From: JAMOAW01 sp039908535
GTDB taxonomy: Bacteria; Pseudomonadota; Magnetococcia; Magnetococcales; JADFZT01
DNA length: 35,666 nucleotides
Assembly: GCA_039908535.1 (NCBI GenBank)
Contig: JAMOAW010000053.1
Coordinates: forward strand, 1-35,666
Direction: 5' to 3'
In this document: positions 7,283 through 14,915 of the stretch, piece by piece
How the letters are laid out: each line of letters begins with the position of its first letter
How positions within the stretch are numbered: the first letter of the stretch is position 1
Notes under the pieces: model-generated
The model's database searches: none
What the model saw: only the letters and a program-made list of their open reading frames with translations
What the model was told of the DNA's origin: nothing
Translations under genes and position numbers: made by a program

Positions 7283-7319
7283 AATAGGCTGAACAGGATT
7301 CTGTTCAGCCTATTTTTTT
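7283..7319 (+). terminator. Rho-independent terminator after the tetrahaem cytochrome gene
   Basis: A 13-bp perfect stem, ATAGGCTGAACAG / CTGTTCAGCCTAT, with loop GATT is followed by a T-run. It would limit read-through from the cytochrome gene into the parvulin/barrel operon, so that the cytochrome is made in excess. Confidence 0.93.
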
Positions 7320-7336
7320 ACTTTTTGGGGGTATGA

Positions 7337-8467
7337 ATGCGTTCTAAATCAATCGTCGTTGCGATGCTTGTGGTAGCCATTCCCAATTTTGGTAATGGGG
7401 AATCTCTTCCTGGTGCTTCTAGCTCGGTTGCGGTTTCTGCGCCTGCGATCCCCGCCTCTGTTGAACCGGCGGTGGACGGTGCTGCGGTCCAAAAACCATT
7501 CGCCACTATCGGGGATGAGGTTATCTCTGGTGAGGAGTTTACCTTGGCTGTTCGGGATGGTGTGCGAAGGAAATATTATCATGCCAAGGTTCCAGAAGGG
7601 GAGATGGCCAAATTTCAGCGGGTGATCGGTCAACAATTAATTGATCGCGTTCTGTTGCTCAAAGAGGCTAAATCTATTGGATTACAGCCAGATTCCGCCT
7701 TGGTGAAAAAGCAGGTTGACGAATATGAACAACGCTATGCCAACTCTCCAGGTTGGCAGGCCAATCGGGATAAAATGTTGCCAGTGTTGACCAGTGAACT
7801 GGAGAAGAATAGCCTTTTAAAACGTCTGGAAGAGAAAGTTCGTCAGGTACCAACACCGGATCTTCAGAAATTGCAGGCCTATTATCAGGCCCATCCAGAT
7901 AAATTTACCGAACCAATGGATCAAAAGGTTTCTGTTATTTTGGTTGGAGTAGATCCTTCGGCTGGTAATCCGGGTTGGGTTGCGGGGCAAAAAGAGGCGG
8001 ATAAACTCATTGCACAGTTGCGGCAAGGGGCCTCTTTTGAAGAGTTGGCCAAGGAACACTCTACCCATGAATCGGCAAAAGAGGGAGGGAAGCTGGTCTA
8101 TACGCACCGAGGGATGTTATCGGAACAGGTTGAGAAGGCTCTGGATAAATTGGAACCGGGTCAATTTACCGATCCATTGGTGGTCTTAGAGGGAATTGGA
8201 ATATTTCGCCTTGACAATCGAACACCCGCGAAATTACTCCCTTTTGAGAAAGTCCAGGAGCGTGCAATTGGTTTGTTAATGCGTGAAGAGTCTGAATTGG
8301 CTTGGGAAAATTTAAAAAAAGCACTCAAGGAAAAGAGTAAAATAACGATAAATATGGAATACTATCTTCCTTTACTGGCTTCCGAACCTTCCGCCAATAT
8401 ACCGGATAAAGAGGGTGCCAAAGTGGAAGGAGTGGAGGGTACCCTTAAAAAGGAGGGTGGCCAATGA
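7337..8467 (+). CDS. SurA/PpiC-like parvulin-domain chaperone, predicted catalytically inactive
   Basis: A 376-residue secreted protein with a short hydrophobic leader, an Ala/Pro/Val-rich linker to about residue 52, a SurA-N-like helical part (about 55-170), one parvulin-type rotamase domain (about 173-298) and a charged C-terminal tail. The domain keeps the scaffold motifs SFEELAKEHS and GGKL (252-255). Both histidines normal in the parvulin active site are absent: the usual RHIL strand reads VSVIL (200-204) and the usual GxHI reads GIGI (288-291). A holdase role for outer-membrane or filament proteins is therefore more likely than prolyl isomerisation. It starts 17 bases after the terminator of the tetrahaem gene, and its stop lies 15 bases before the barrel gene, suggesting the barrel or cytochrome as client. 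GGGGG precedes the ATG. Confidence 0.85.
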   Translation: MRSKSIVVAMLVVAIPNFGNGESLPGASSSVAVSAPAIPASVEPAVDGAAVQKPFATIGDEVISGEEFTLAVRDGVRRKYYHAKVPEGEMAKFQRVIGQQLIDRVLLLKEAKSIGLQPDSALVKKQVDEYEQRYANSPGWQANRDKMLPVLTSELEKNSLLKRLEEKVRQVPTPDLQKLQAYYQAHPDKFTEPMDQKVSVILVGVDPSAGNPGWVAGQKEADKLIAQLRQGASFEELAKEHSTHESAKEGGKLVYTHRGMLSEQVEKALDKLEPGQFTDPLVVLEGIGIFRLDNRTPAKLLPFEKVQERAIGLLMREESELAWENLKKALKEKSKITINMEYYLPLLASEPSANIPDKEGAKVEGVEGTLKKEGGQ

Positions 8468-8482
8468 CCATAACTTTCACTG

Positions 8483-10642
8483 GTGGCGTGTGTGAGAAAA
8501 CCTCGATTGATTCCCAAAAAGGGTGTCGCGCTCCTGTTTTTGGCTTTGGTCATTTATGGGGAGGTGAGGCCTAACCTCGTGGCAGGCGTTTCTCTGTGGC
8601 CAGTTAAATTTAAACAGCAGTTTTCTCAGTGGCGGGTATGGGGTACCTCCGATTTTACCTCTACGTCTAAATTGGCCGATGGTCAGAAACCAGCAACGCA
8701 ATTATTATCTACGACTAACGTCAATGTTTCTAAAAGTGGTATAGGGTATGTCTGGAAGCCAACGTTGGTGACTTGGAGCGGGGGGGTGACTTTGGGAATG
8801 ATTTCCGATTATAACAAAGAGTTATCGAGTGCTTCTGAGACCACAGGTAGCCAAGCAGATGGGAGTAAGCTGGCTAAAAAAATTGGCGGGAATATGGATA
8901 TCCAGGTGTTTCCAAAAAGTCAGTATCCGTTCAAGGCTTTTTGGACACGCAGCAATAACGACTCTTCGGGTAGCAACGCCTCGGTGATGGTTAACCAGCG
9001 CATGGGATTTACCCAGGATTATACCAACGATAAACATGATGGGCGTGCCAATTTAAGATATGAACGTGCGCAGAATACCTATGAGAGTAATTTCAATGAT
9101 ATTGAGGTTCAGAGTGGATTTGATTTTGCTTTGCCAACACAGAATCAAGTCAGTCGCACTCAGGGGGAAAAAATCTCTTTGACAGGGAATCAGCGTTTTG
9201 AGTCTCAGGATGTCAATGTTGCGATTGAACGTGATGTGGAGAAAAATATCGAGGCAAAATCGGTGACTGACGAACGGGTCAGCTCTGTGGTGGTTCAGCA
9301 CAAATATGCCAGCTCGGAGTATTGGTCGATTAATTCGTTGCTCAATTTGTCCAATACGACTGGCGAAAGCATCTCGTTTGTGAAGAGTTCGGGTGGTACG
9401 ACTGGGAACACCACCGCTCAGTTGGAGGAGAATGAGATAAGCCAGTCGATGATCTCTAAAATCAAACAGATGAGCAGCTCAGGGATGTGGCGTCATGAGA
9501 CATTGCCGTTGAGCTTCTCCTCTTCTCTTCGCTTTGCGGATGCCTATCAAGTCCAAGGTATGGACGATAAGAGTCTTACTGGAATAGGTAACACAACGAC
9601 GGGAAGTACAGGGACAACAGGGACAACAGGGACAACAGGGACAACAGGGACAACAAATAATTTTTCAACATCAAAAGCACCTTCTTTGACCCGTCAGGCT
9701 GCGATCAATCTTGCAACGGCTTATGAATTGACTCCTGAGTTACGTCTTTCTGGAAGTGTTGTGGGGAATTATCGGTCTACATTGGACCAAAGTAGTCAAC
9801 CCACGACCAGTACCGAGGAGATCCCAGTACCTTTTAATACGGTTACTCCTGGTTTAGTGCGGGATTTTTCGCAATCGGTGATACTTTCATATAATTCTCA
9901 ACCGCGACCGATGGGAAAATTTTTTTATAGTTGGCTGGCTTCGGGTAATGTGGAAAACGTCTGGGCGACGCAAAAAAAACAGCAGGTGAGTGTTGGCCAG
10001 AATGTTGGGCATGGGGTCACTCGTGATATTATTTTAGGTGAAAATAGTTTGATTCATCTGAACGCCAATGAGACGGTTTCTTTGAAAAATGCCTATTTTG
10101 TCAAACCAGAGTGGGGGGTCACCCATTCGGTCTCCTCTACTTGGAATCGGATGATAGGCGATGGCAAGTTGGATGTGGATGTGGCTGGTTCGGATACCCG
10201 CTCCATGGGGGAGGAGTGGATTGATACACAAAATTTGACGTTTCGGTTATCTCATACGGGTGATTTTTATTTTGGATCTAATTTAACAGGGGAATTCAAT
10301 GCGCAATGGTCACGACAGGCCACTTTGGGAGAGGGGAGTGCGAATGCGCGTAATTCCAATTTACAATTTATATTGCGCAAGCCAGGGTTGTTTAATCTGG
10401 AGCGTCTGACTCTTGCGGTTTTAGTCTCTGCGGATGTCGATAGTGTTTTGCCTTTTGGTAAATTAGTGGGGTATGGTACGACGGAGACCTTTAAGATTTG
10501 GAATCAATTATCATATCAGGTTGGCAAGATGGTGGTTGGTTTGACGACTGGTGTGAGTGAAACGATCAGCGAAGAGGGTGGATCTGAACGAGACGGGACG
10601 ATATTGTTGCAGGTGCGGCGTTCTTTTGAACGGTTGTTTTGA
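8483..10642 (+). CDS. Predicted outer-membrane beta-barrel (porin-like) of the cytochrome locus
   Basis: A 719-residue protein with an N-terminal hydrophobic segment (GVALLFLALVIYG), then long alternating polar/aromatic stretches and loops rich in Ser, Thr, Asn and Gly. It ends in aromatic Phe (RRSFERLF), the usual C-terminal signal of outer-membrane barrels. The mature part has no CxxCH site and no cysteine. The length suits a barrel of more than 20 strands, such as those that sheath cytochromes in porin-cytochrome conduits, but I cannot assign it to MtrB/PioB or another named family. A pentamer of a 9-base repeat sits in one loop. The start is uncertain: GTG 8483 or GTG 8492 lacks a good ribosome site, while a strong AAGGAGG at 8451 points to ATG 8464 in another frame. 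It follows the chaperone gene directly. Confidence 0.72.
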   Translation: MACVRKPRLIPKKGVALLFLALVIYGEVRPNLVAGVSLWPVKFKQQFSQWRVWGTSDFTSTSKLADGQKPATQLLSTTNVNVSKSGIGYVWKPTLVTWSGGVTLGMISDYNKELSSASETTGSQADGSKLAKKIGGNMDIQVFPKSQYPFKAFWTRSNNDSSGSNASVMVNQRMGFTQDYTNDKHDGRANLRYERAQNTYESNFNDIEVQSGFDFALPTQNQVSRTQGEKISLTGNQRFESQDVNVAIERDVEKNIEAKSVTDERVSSVVVQHKYASSEYWSINSLLNLSNTTGESISFVKSSGGTTGNTTAQLEENEISQSMISKIKQMSSSGMWRHETLPLSFSSSLRFADAYQVQGMDDKSLTGIGNTTTGSTGTTGTTGTTGTTGTTNNFSTSKAPSLTRQAAINLATAYELTPELRLSGSVVGNYRSTLDQSSQPTTSTEEIPVPFNTVTPGLVRDFSQSVILSYNSQPRPMGKFFYSWLASGNVENVWATQKKQQVSVGQNVGHGVTRDIILGENSLIHLNANETVSLKNAYFVKPEWGVTHSVSSTWNRMIGDGKLDVDVAGSDTRSMGEEWIDTQNLTFRLSHTGDFYFGSNLTGEFNAQWSRQATLGEGSANARNSNLQFILRKPGLFNLERLTLAVLVSADVDSVLPFGKLVGYGTTETFKIWNQLSYQVGKMVVGLTTGVSETISEEGGSERDGTILLQVRRSFERLF
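9611..9655 (+). repeat. Five tandem copies of GGGACAACA inside the barrel gene
   Basis: Five perfect 9-base units encode repeated Gly-Thr-Thr in a predicted surface loop. Copy-number changes would keep the frame and only alter loop length. Confidence 0.97.
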
Positions 10643-10721
10643 TTTTTGTCTTTTGCTTTGGTGATCGGCATCGTAAATGATTGCGGAGGCATCAGGGAGA
10701 TTGAATAGGGATTATACCTCT

Positions 10722-11354
10722 ATGGCCTTTAAAACAAAAGATAGAGTTATTTCTGAAAAAGATTATCTTGAGGGTGAATTAGAGAGTGAAATAAAATATG
10801 AATATATAGATGGTCACGTCTATGCAATGGGAGGGGTGAGCAAGAATCACAGTATTTTAACTGCGACAATTGGTCGAAAATTTGGCAATATATTAGAAAA
10901 AAAACCATGTAATACCCATCAGTCTGATTTTAAGGTCAGGGTAGGGACAAAATATTTTTATCCAGATGTTATGGTTGAATGTGATGAGAAAGGCGACGAA
11001 TTTTATACGGAATTACCTATCATTATTGTTGAAGTGTTATCTCCATCAACCAGGATTATAGATGAAATCACCAAGTTGAGAGCGTACCAGACGATACCAT
11101 CATTAATAGAATATGTTATGGTGAGTCAAGAAATTGTTCGCGTGATGGTATTTAGGAGAATTGGTGGCATTTGGGAAAGTAAAATTTATGCTCTTGGTGA
11201 TTCTATTTACTTTGAGTCAATTGGACAAACTTTAACAGTTGAGGAAATCTATCATCGAGTTGACAATGAAGAGATGCGTGTATATCAGCAAATGCAGCAT
11301 GACCAAAAATTATTTTATAAAAAAGGAGGCAGTAATGGCAGTGAGGAGGTTTAG
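10722..11354 (+). CDS. Uma2 family (DUF820) predicted PD-(D/E)xK nuclease
   Basis: About 210 residues from ATG 10722; a longer reading from 10677 adds 15 residues. The Uma2 pattern is clear: YEYIDGHVYAMGG, then YPDVMV with Asp82, IIVEVLSPST with Glu104, and Lys118 in EITKLRAY, consistent with a PD-(D/E)xK active site. Members are common in cyanobacteria and some proteobacteria; their biological role is poorly known. It is out of place in a cytochrome operon. It is more AT-rich than its neighbours, has no signal peptide, and its last codons read through the ribosome site of the next gene, overlapping that gene by 20 bases. This suggests insertion of a mobile-like solo gene. The ribosome site (AGGGA, about 12 bases upstream) is weak. 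Confidence 0.85.
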   Translation: MAFKTKDRVISEKDYLEGELESEIKYEYIDGHVYAMGGVSKNHSILTATIGRKFGNILEKKPCNTHQSDFKVRVGTKYFYPDVMVECDEKGDEFYTELPIIIVEVLSPSTRIIDEITKLRAYQTIPSLIEYVMVSQEIVRVMVFRRIGGIWESKIYALGDSIYFESIGQTLTVEEIYHRVDNEEMRVYQQMQHDQKLFYKKGGSNGSEEV

Positions 11355-11766
11355 AGAACGTTTTATAAGGTATCTTCTGGTGGTGGCTCTTTTAGCCGGA
11401 GGGTGGATGATGGGGTGGTCACAGGAAGCCAAGGCGGAATATGGGGATATTGTGATTAACAATGCTTCGGATAAGGCGGGTATGCGTCCGGCCATTTTTC
11501 CCCACTGGTTTCATCGGATTCGTTTTCGGTGTAAGGTTTGCCATGCCGATCTGGGCTTTAAGTTTCAGGCGGGGGGCAATCAGATCAACATGTTAAAGAT
11601 CATTGATGGGGAATTTTGTGGTGCCTGCCATAATGGCGAGATTGCTTGGTCCGTGGAAAATTGTGATGTTTGCCACTCAGGAAAACCAGGCACCCCGACA
11701 CAAGTGCATGGCAGTACGGTGCAAAAATTGTTGGGTGGCTCTAAAGCAGCCCCCGTTGGCAAGTAA
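11335..11766 (+). CDS. Secreted trihaem c7-type cytochrome, type A (copy 1)
   Basis: A 143-residue protein with a signal peptide ending near EAKA (residue 34). Three haem sites, C66-H70, C95-H99 and C110-H114, are packed in a c7-like domain. The motif PHWFH (H57, H60) supplies two distal histidines, and the conserved Met86 (INMLKI) is the likely axial ligand of one haem, as in the trihaem domains of Geobacter c7 polymers such as GSU1996. The pattern fits the c(7)-type trihaem domain family. It should be a periplasmic electron shuttle. AAAGGAGG sits at ideal spacing before ATG 11335, so the start is firm although the upstream nuclease gene overlaps it. Its closest relative here is the type A copy at 14899, with PHWFHRIRFRCKVCH identical in both. 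Confidence 0.92.
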   Translation: MAVRRFRERFIRYLLVVALLAGGWMMGWSQEAKAEYGDIVINNASDKAGMRPAIFPHWFHRIRFRCKVCHADLGFKFQAGGNQINMLKIIDGEFCGACHNGEIAWSVENCDVCHSGKPGTPTQVHGSTVQKLLGGSKAAPVGK

Positions 11767-11779
11767 TGGAGGCCAGCCA

Positions 11780-12430
11780 ATGAAACCGATCATTAAAGTG
11801 GGAATTTGGATTATGGGTTTGGCCTTGGTTGTTGCGGTACCAATGGCGCAAGTGGTTGCAGCAGAACAGGCGGCTCCTGCCAATGCTCCTGCCAATGCTC
11901 CTGCCAATGCCAATGTGAATGTCAATAAGTTTAATCGGCTTATGAAAACCAAAGAGGAGCGCAATTTACCACCGTCTCAGGATGGTATCCATGACCCGGC
12001 CGGGGAAGGAGCCAATCTTTTGCAGCCCCCTAGAGATGCGTTTGGTTCGTTGCCTACCTCTACTTCTGGAAACTATATAGACTGGGTAAAAGCGTTAGGA
12101 GAAAATAAAATTACGCCTCGTTATGACCGGTTGAATCCTAAAGAAGAGGCTGTAGTGTTTGATTTGGATATCGTTCGGGAGGTTAAAGGATCGATGCCAG
12201 ATGTGGTCTATCCTCATGATCGGCATACCATGTGGTTGGATTGTTCCAACTGTCATCCCGATATTTTTGTACCGGAAAAGGGCAAAAATCAAATTTCAAT
12301 GGCCCAGATTTTAATGGGGCAAAAGTGTGGTGTATGCCATGGCAAAGTGGCGTTTCCAGTCTCTGAATGCCGTCGTTGTCATTCTAAGAAAAAAGAGGCG
12401 GCAGCGGCAAAACCTTCTGGGGGTAAGTAG
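11780..12430 (+). CDS. Secreted trihaem c7-type cytochrome, type B (copy 1)
   Basis: A 216-residue protein. ATG 11780 follows GGAGG, and a signal peptide ends near VVAA. A low-complexity linker (three 12-base repeats at 11873-11908 encode Ala-Pro-Ala-Asn) leads to a roughly 100-residue N-terminal extension with GIHDPAGE and LQPPRDAFGSLP, shared with the second type B copy. The c7-type domain follows, with haem sites C155-H159, C183-H187 and C197-H201, distal H146/H149 (PHDRH) and candidate axial Met174. The extension may tether the domain to a partner. The tail is Lys/Ala-rich. The gene begins 13 bases after the type A gene, so A and B are probably co-produced. Its role is presumably periplasmic electron transfer toward the outer membrane. 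Confidence 0.9.
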   Translation: MKPIIKVGIWIMGLALVVAVPMAQVVAAEQAAPANAPANAPANANVNVNKFNRLMKTKEERNLPPSQDGIHDPAGEGANLLQPPRDAFGSLPTSTSGNYIDWVKALGENKITPRYDRLNPKEEAVVFDLDIVREVKGSMPDVVYPHDRHTMWLDCSNCHPDIFVPEKGKNQISMAQILMGQKCGVCHGKVAFPVSECRRCHSKKKEAAAAKPSGGK

Positions 12431-12476
12431 TTTCTCTTAGATGGCGTGTGGAGTCGTTGTAAGAGGGAGGTGTGGT

Positions 12477-13376
12477 GTGATTATATCTGTGGGAGGGAAA
12501 ATAAAAGCAATCGTTTTAAAAATGAAGGCTTTTATTTTGGGTGTTATCGTTTGTCAAGCGGTTGTTTCATTTCTAGCGGTTTCGGTTTTGGCCGAGGATA
12601 CGGGATTATATGAACAAAAATTGAAAATGTTGGATCAATTTTTAACCCGTTCCAAGGCCAAGGCCGCTCTGTCCCCGCTCTTGGCGCGTTTGGAAGAGGC
12701 TGACAAGTTAAAAAGTCAGGCCCAAGCCGCGCATAAAGCGGGTCAAGAGAGTCAAGCGGTTACTTTTTTGAATCAGGCCATAGGGATTGCGGTTCAAGTG
12801 GCACGGGAGAAGGTCGATCCTCAAGATCGTATTTGGTTACATCGGGCCCGGTATGATAATTTATTGGATACCTTGCCCGGTTTGGAAGAGGCTTACCGTC
12901 GGCATTTGGCCAAGTTAGCCACGCCCACGGAGAGCGAAAAAGCCGTGGATTTTACCAATCTAAAAACTTTGCAAGATCAGGCGCATCAATTGGCGGTGCA
13001 AGGTCAGTATGAAGAGGCCAATGTTTCTCTTGAAAAGGCTCGGGATTTATTGGTAAAAGGTTTGAAAAAATTGTTAGATAACAGTTCGTTGATATATGAA
13101 CTCAAATTTGATACGCCTGAACAGGAGTATCAATACGAACGTAATCGATTTATCTCACTTGAGGCTTTGTTGCGCATGGCTTTGGCAGAGAATCCTGCTA
13201 AGCCAGAGGTTCTGGAAACCATTCATGCTCATGTTGCGCAAAGTCAGCAATTGCATCAGCAGGCCGAACAGCAAGCTGCACAAGGTAAATTCAAAGAGGC
13301 TGTGAAGAGCCTGGAACAATCCAATGCCTTCTTGGGCAAAGGACTCAATGCTGCGGGTGTGATGATCTCTTTTTGA
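12477..13376 (+). CDS. Secreted helical-repeat protein of the cytochrome locus, type C (copy 1)
   Basis: Family not recognised. From GTG 12477, which has AGGGAGG six bases upstream, it is 299 residues; ATG 12522 is an alternative that gives a tighter signal peptide (MKAFILGVIVCQ... to VLAED). The mature protein is almost entirely helical, with TPR-like pairs such as AVQGQYEEANVSLEKARDLL and AAQGKFKEAVKSLEQ, and the signature LKFDTPEQEYQYERNR shared with the next gene. It contains no haem site and no membrane segment after the leader, so it should be a periplasmic or exported scaffold. It lies between two pairs of trihaem cytochromes, which suggests a structural partner of them. Its C-terminus (GLNAAGVMISF) also resembles that of copy 2. 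Confidence 0.75.
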   Translation: MIISVGGKIKAIVLKMKAFILGVIVCQAVVSFLAVSVLAEDTGLYEQKLKMLDQFLTRSKAKAALSPLLARLEEADKLKSQAQAAHKAGQESQAVTFLNQAIGIAVQVAREKVDPQDRIWLHRARYDNLLDTLPGLEEAYRRHLAKLATPTESEKAVDFTNLKTLQDQAHQLAVQGQYEEANVSLEKARDLLVKGLKKLLDNSSLIYELKFDTPEQEYQYERNRFISLEALLRMALAENPAKPEVLETIHAHVAQSQQLHQQAEQQAAQGKFKEAVKSLEQSNAFLGKGLNAAGVMISF

Positions 13377-13408
13377 TTTGAATAGACTAGACAGGAAAGG
13401 AATGATTT

Positions 13409-14326
13409 ATGAGAGTTGTAAAAGGTATAACAAGGGATAAAAAGGTGTATACATGTTTGTTTTTGTCTGGTTTTTTTCTTTTAATTTCTGGGCCGATTTT
13501 GGCACAGGAGAGCCCGACGGTGGCCAACTCTGCCACAGCCAGTAAGTGGGGACAGGACAAAGAGCAGATTGCGAGTCGATTGGAGAGAACCGCCACGTTA
13601 TTGGAGACCTCATCAGGGGCCATAAAAATTCAAGAGAGCAGCTCCTCGGAGGCCAAGGCCCTTTTGGATGAGGCCCGTGCGATCATGAAAAAAGCTCGTT
13701 CTTCCTACGAGAGCGGAAATTATGAAGAGTCCTCTAAGCTGATGGGAGAGGCAACCCAGAAAATGTTTACTGGGGTGCGATTGGCCGATGGTGGACAGAG
13801 CAATAAAGTCAAAAATGAGAATGATTTTGAGCGGCGGTTGCAGAGCGTTGAGGTTCTTTTAGATGCCCATCGTCGGATTTCTAAAGAGAAGGGGCTTAAG
13901 GACGAAAGCAAGCCTATCGAGTCTTTGATGCTTCAAGCCAAAGAGTTGGCGAGCAAGGGGAATGTTCAGGATGGACGTGTTAAACTGGATGAGGCCTATG
14001 TGACCGCCAAGCTTGGCATCGAAAAGATGCGTCGGGGGGATACCTTGGTGCGCACACTCAATTTTGCTTCCAAAGAGGAGGAGTATCATTATGAGTTGGA
14101 TCGTAATGATACGCATCAAATGTTGATTAAAATGCTTTTGGATAGCAAAGGCGATAGTGTCCGTAGTATGGCGGCTCCTTTGGTTGCCAAGGCGACTGAA
14201 TTGCGTACCCAAGCAGAGGCTCAGGCCAATCACAAGGAGTTTGAGAAGGCCATTGCGACGTTGGAGGAGTCTACAGCGGAGCTGGTGCGGGCGATTCGTG
14301 GAGCGGGTATTTATATTCCTGGTTGA
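13409..14326 (+). CDS. Secreted helical-repeat protein of the cytochrome locus, type C (copy 2)
   Basis: Family not recognised. A 305-residue protein with a signal peptide (VYTCLFLSGFFLLISGPILA, cleavage near LAQ) and a mature helical region with at least three similar hairpins: ARSSYESGNYEESSKLMGEA, ELASKGNVQDGRVKLDEAY and QANHKEFEKAIATLEESTA. The signature LNFASKEEEYHYELDR matches copy 1 (LKFDTPEQEYQYERNR), and the end (IRGAGIYIPG) matches too, so the genes are diverged tandem duplicates. There is no haem or metal motif. AGGAAAGGA precedes ATG 13409. The next trihaem gene follows after 13 bases. The likely role is a scaffold or assembly factor for the trihaem cytochromes (inference from position). 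Confidence 0.78.
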   Translation: MRVVKGITRDKKVYTCLFLSGFFLLISGPILAQESPTVANSATASKWGQDKEQIASRLERTATLLETSSGAIKIQESSSSEAKALLDEARAIMKKARSSYESGNYEESSKLMGEATQKMFTGVRLADGGQSNKVKNENDFERRLQSVEVLLDAHRRISKEKGLKDESKPIESLMLQAKELASKGNVQDGRVKLDEAYVTAKLGIEKMRRGDTLVRTLNFASKEEEYHYELDRNDTHQMLIKMLLDSKGDSVRSMAAPLVAKATELRTQAEAQANHKEFEKAIATLEESTAELVRAIRGAGIYIPG

Positions 14327-14339
14327 GAATGGTGAGGTC

Positions 14340-14915
14340 ATGAACGTGATGAAGGGGTGTCGGAAGGGTATTGTCTTTTGGTTGGTATTGTTGTTGTGGT
14401 TGGTTGGCTGGATGGGTAACGGGAGTGTGGCTTGCGCCGCTAATCCTTGGCTTCCATTGGAAAAGGATGGACTCCATGATCCTAAGGGGCCGGCTATCCA
14501 TGAATTGCAACAACCAGCCGATGCCTTTTCCGGCTTCCCTTCGGATACGGCGGGTAATCGGGTGCGTTGGGTGGATGCCTTGCGGGATGGAAAAATCCAA
14601 CCGCGTACCAATATTTTGCCTGGAACACAAATTCAGGTATTGGATTTGGATTTAATTTATTCCAATACAGGCGATAATAAATTTGTTCGCTTTCCCCACA
14701 AGGCCCATACCGAATGGTTGGATTGTGCCAATTGTCATGATAAAATTTTTGCCAAAAAATTTGGGGGCACGCCTATCAAGATGATCGCCATTTTGCAAGG
14801 TCAATATTGTGGTGTTTGTCATGGTGCTGTCTCTTTTCCGTTGACCGAATGTAATCGGTGTCATAGTGTGGATCCTAGTACTTTTAAGGGGAATTTTGGT
14901 GTACAGAAGCCATAG
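14340..14915 (+). CDS. Secreted trihaem c7-type cytochrome, type B (copy 2)
   Basis: A 191-residue protein. ATG 14340 follows GGTGAGG; a signal peptide (IVFWLVLLLWLVGW) ends near ACAA. The N-terminal extension with GLHDPKGP and LQQPADAFSGFP is the same as in type B copy 1 but lacks the Ala-Pro-Asn linker. The c7 domain has haem sites C129-H133, C157-H161 and C171-H175, distal H120/H123 (PHKAH) and candidate axial Met148. It lies 13 bases after the second type C gene, and its end overlaps the start region of the second type A gene by 17 bases, so they are probably coupled. Confidence 0.9.
   Translation: MNVMKGCRKGIVFWLVLLLWLVGWMGNGSVACAANPWLPLEKDGLHDPKGPAIHELQQPADAFSGFPSDTAGNRVRWVDALRDGKIQPRTNILPGTQIQVLDLDLIYSNTGDNKFVRFPHKAHTEWLDCANCHDKIFAKKFGGTPIKMIAILQGQYCGVCHGAVSFPLTECNRCHSVDPSTFKGNFGVQKP

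Noticed and set aside
14157..14339. N-terminal extension of the second type B trihaem protein
   Set aside because: It overlaps the type C gene in another frame; ATG 14340 has a ribosome site and starts a normal signal peptide.
13859..14611. 250-codon open frame on the minus strand
   Set aside because: Antisense across the end of a type C gene and the start of a type B gene, both well supported on the plus strand.
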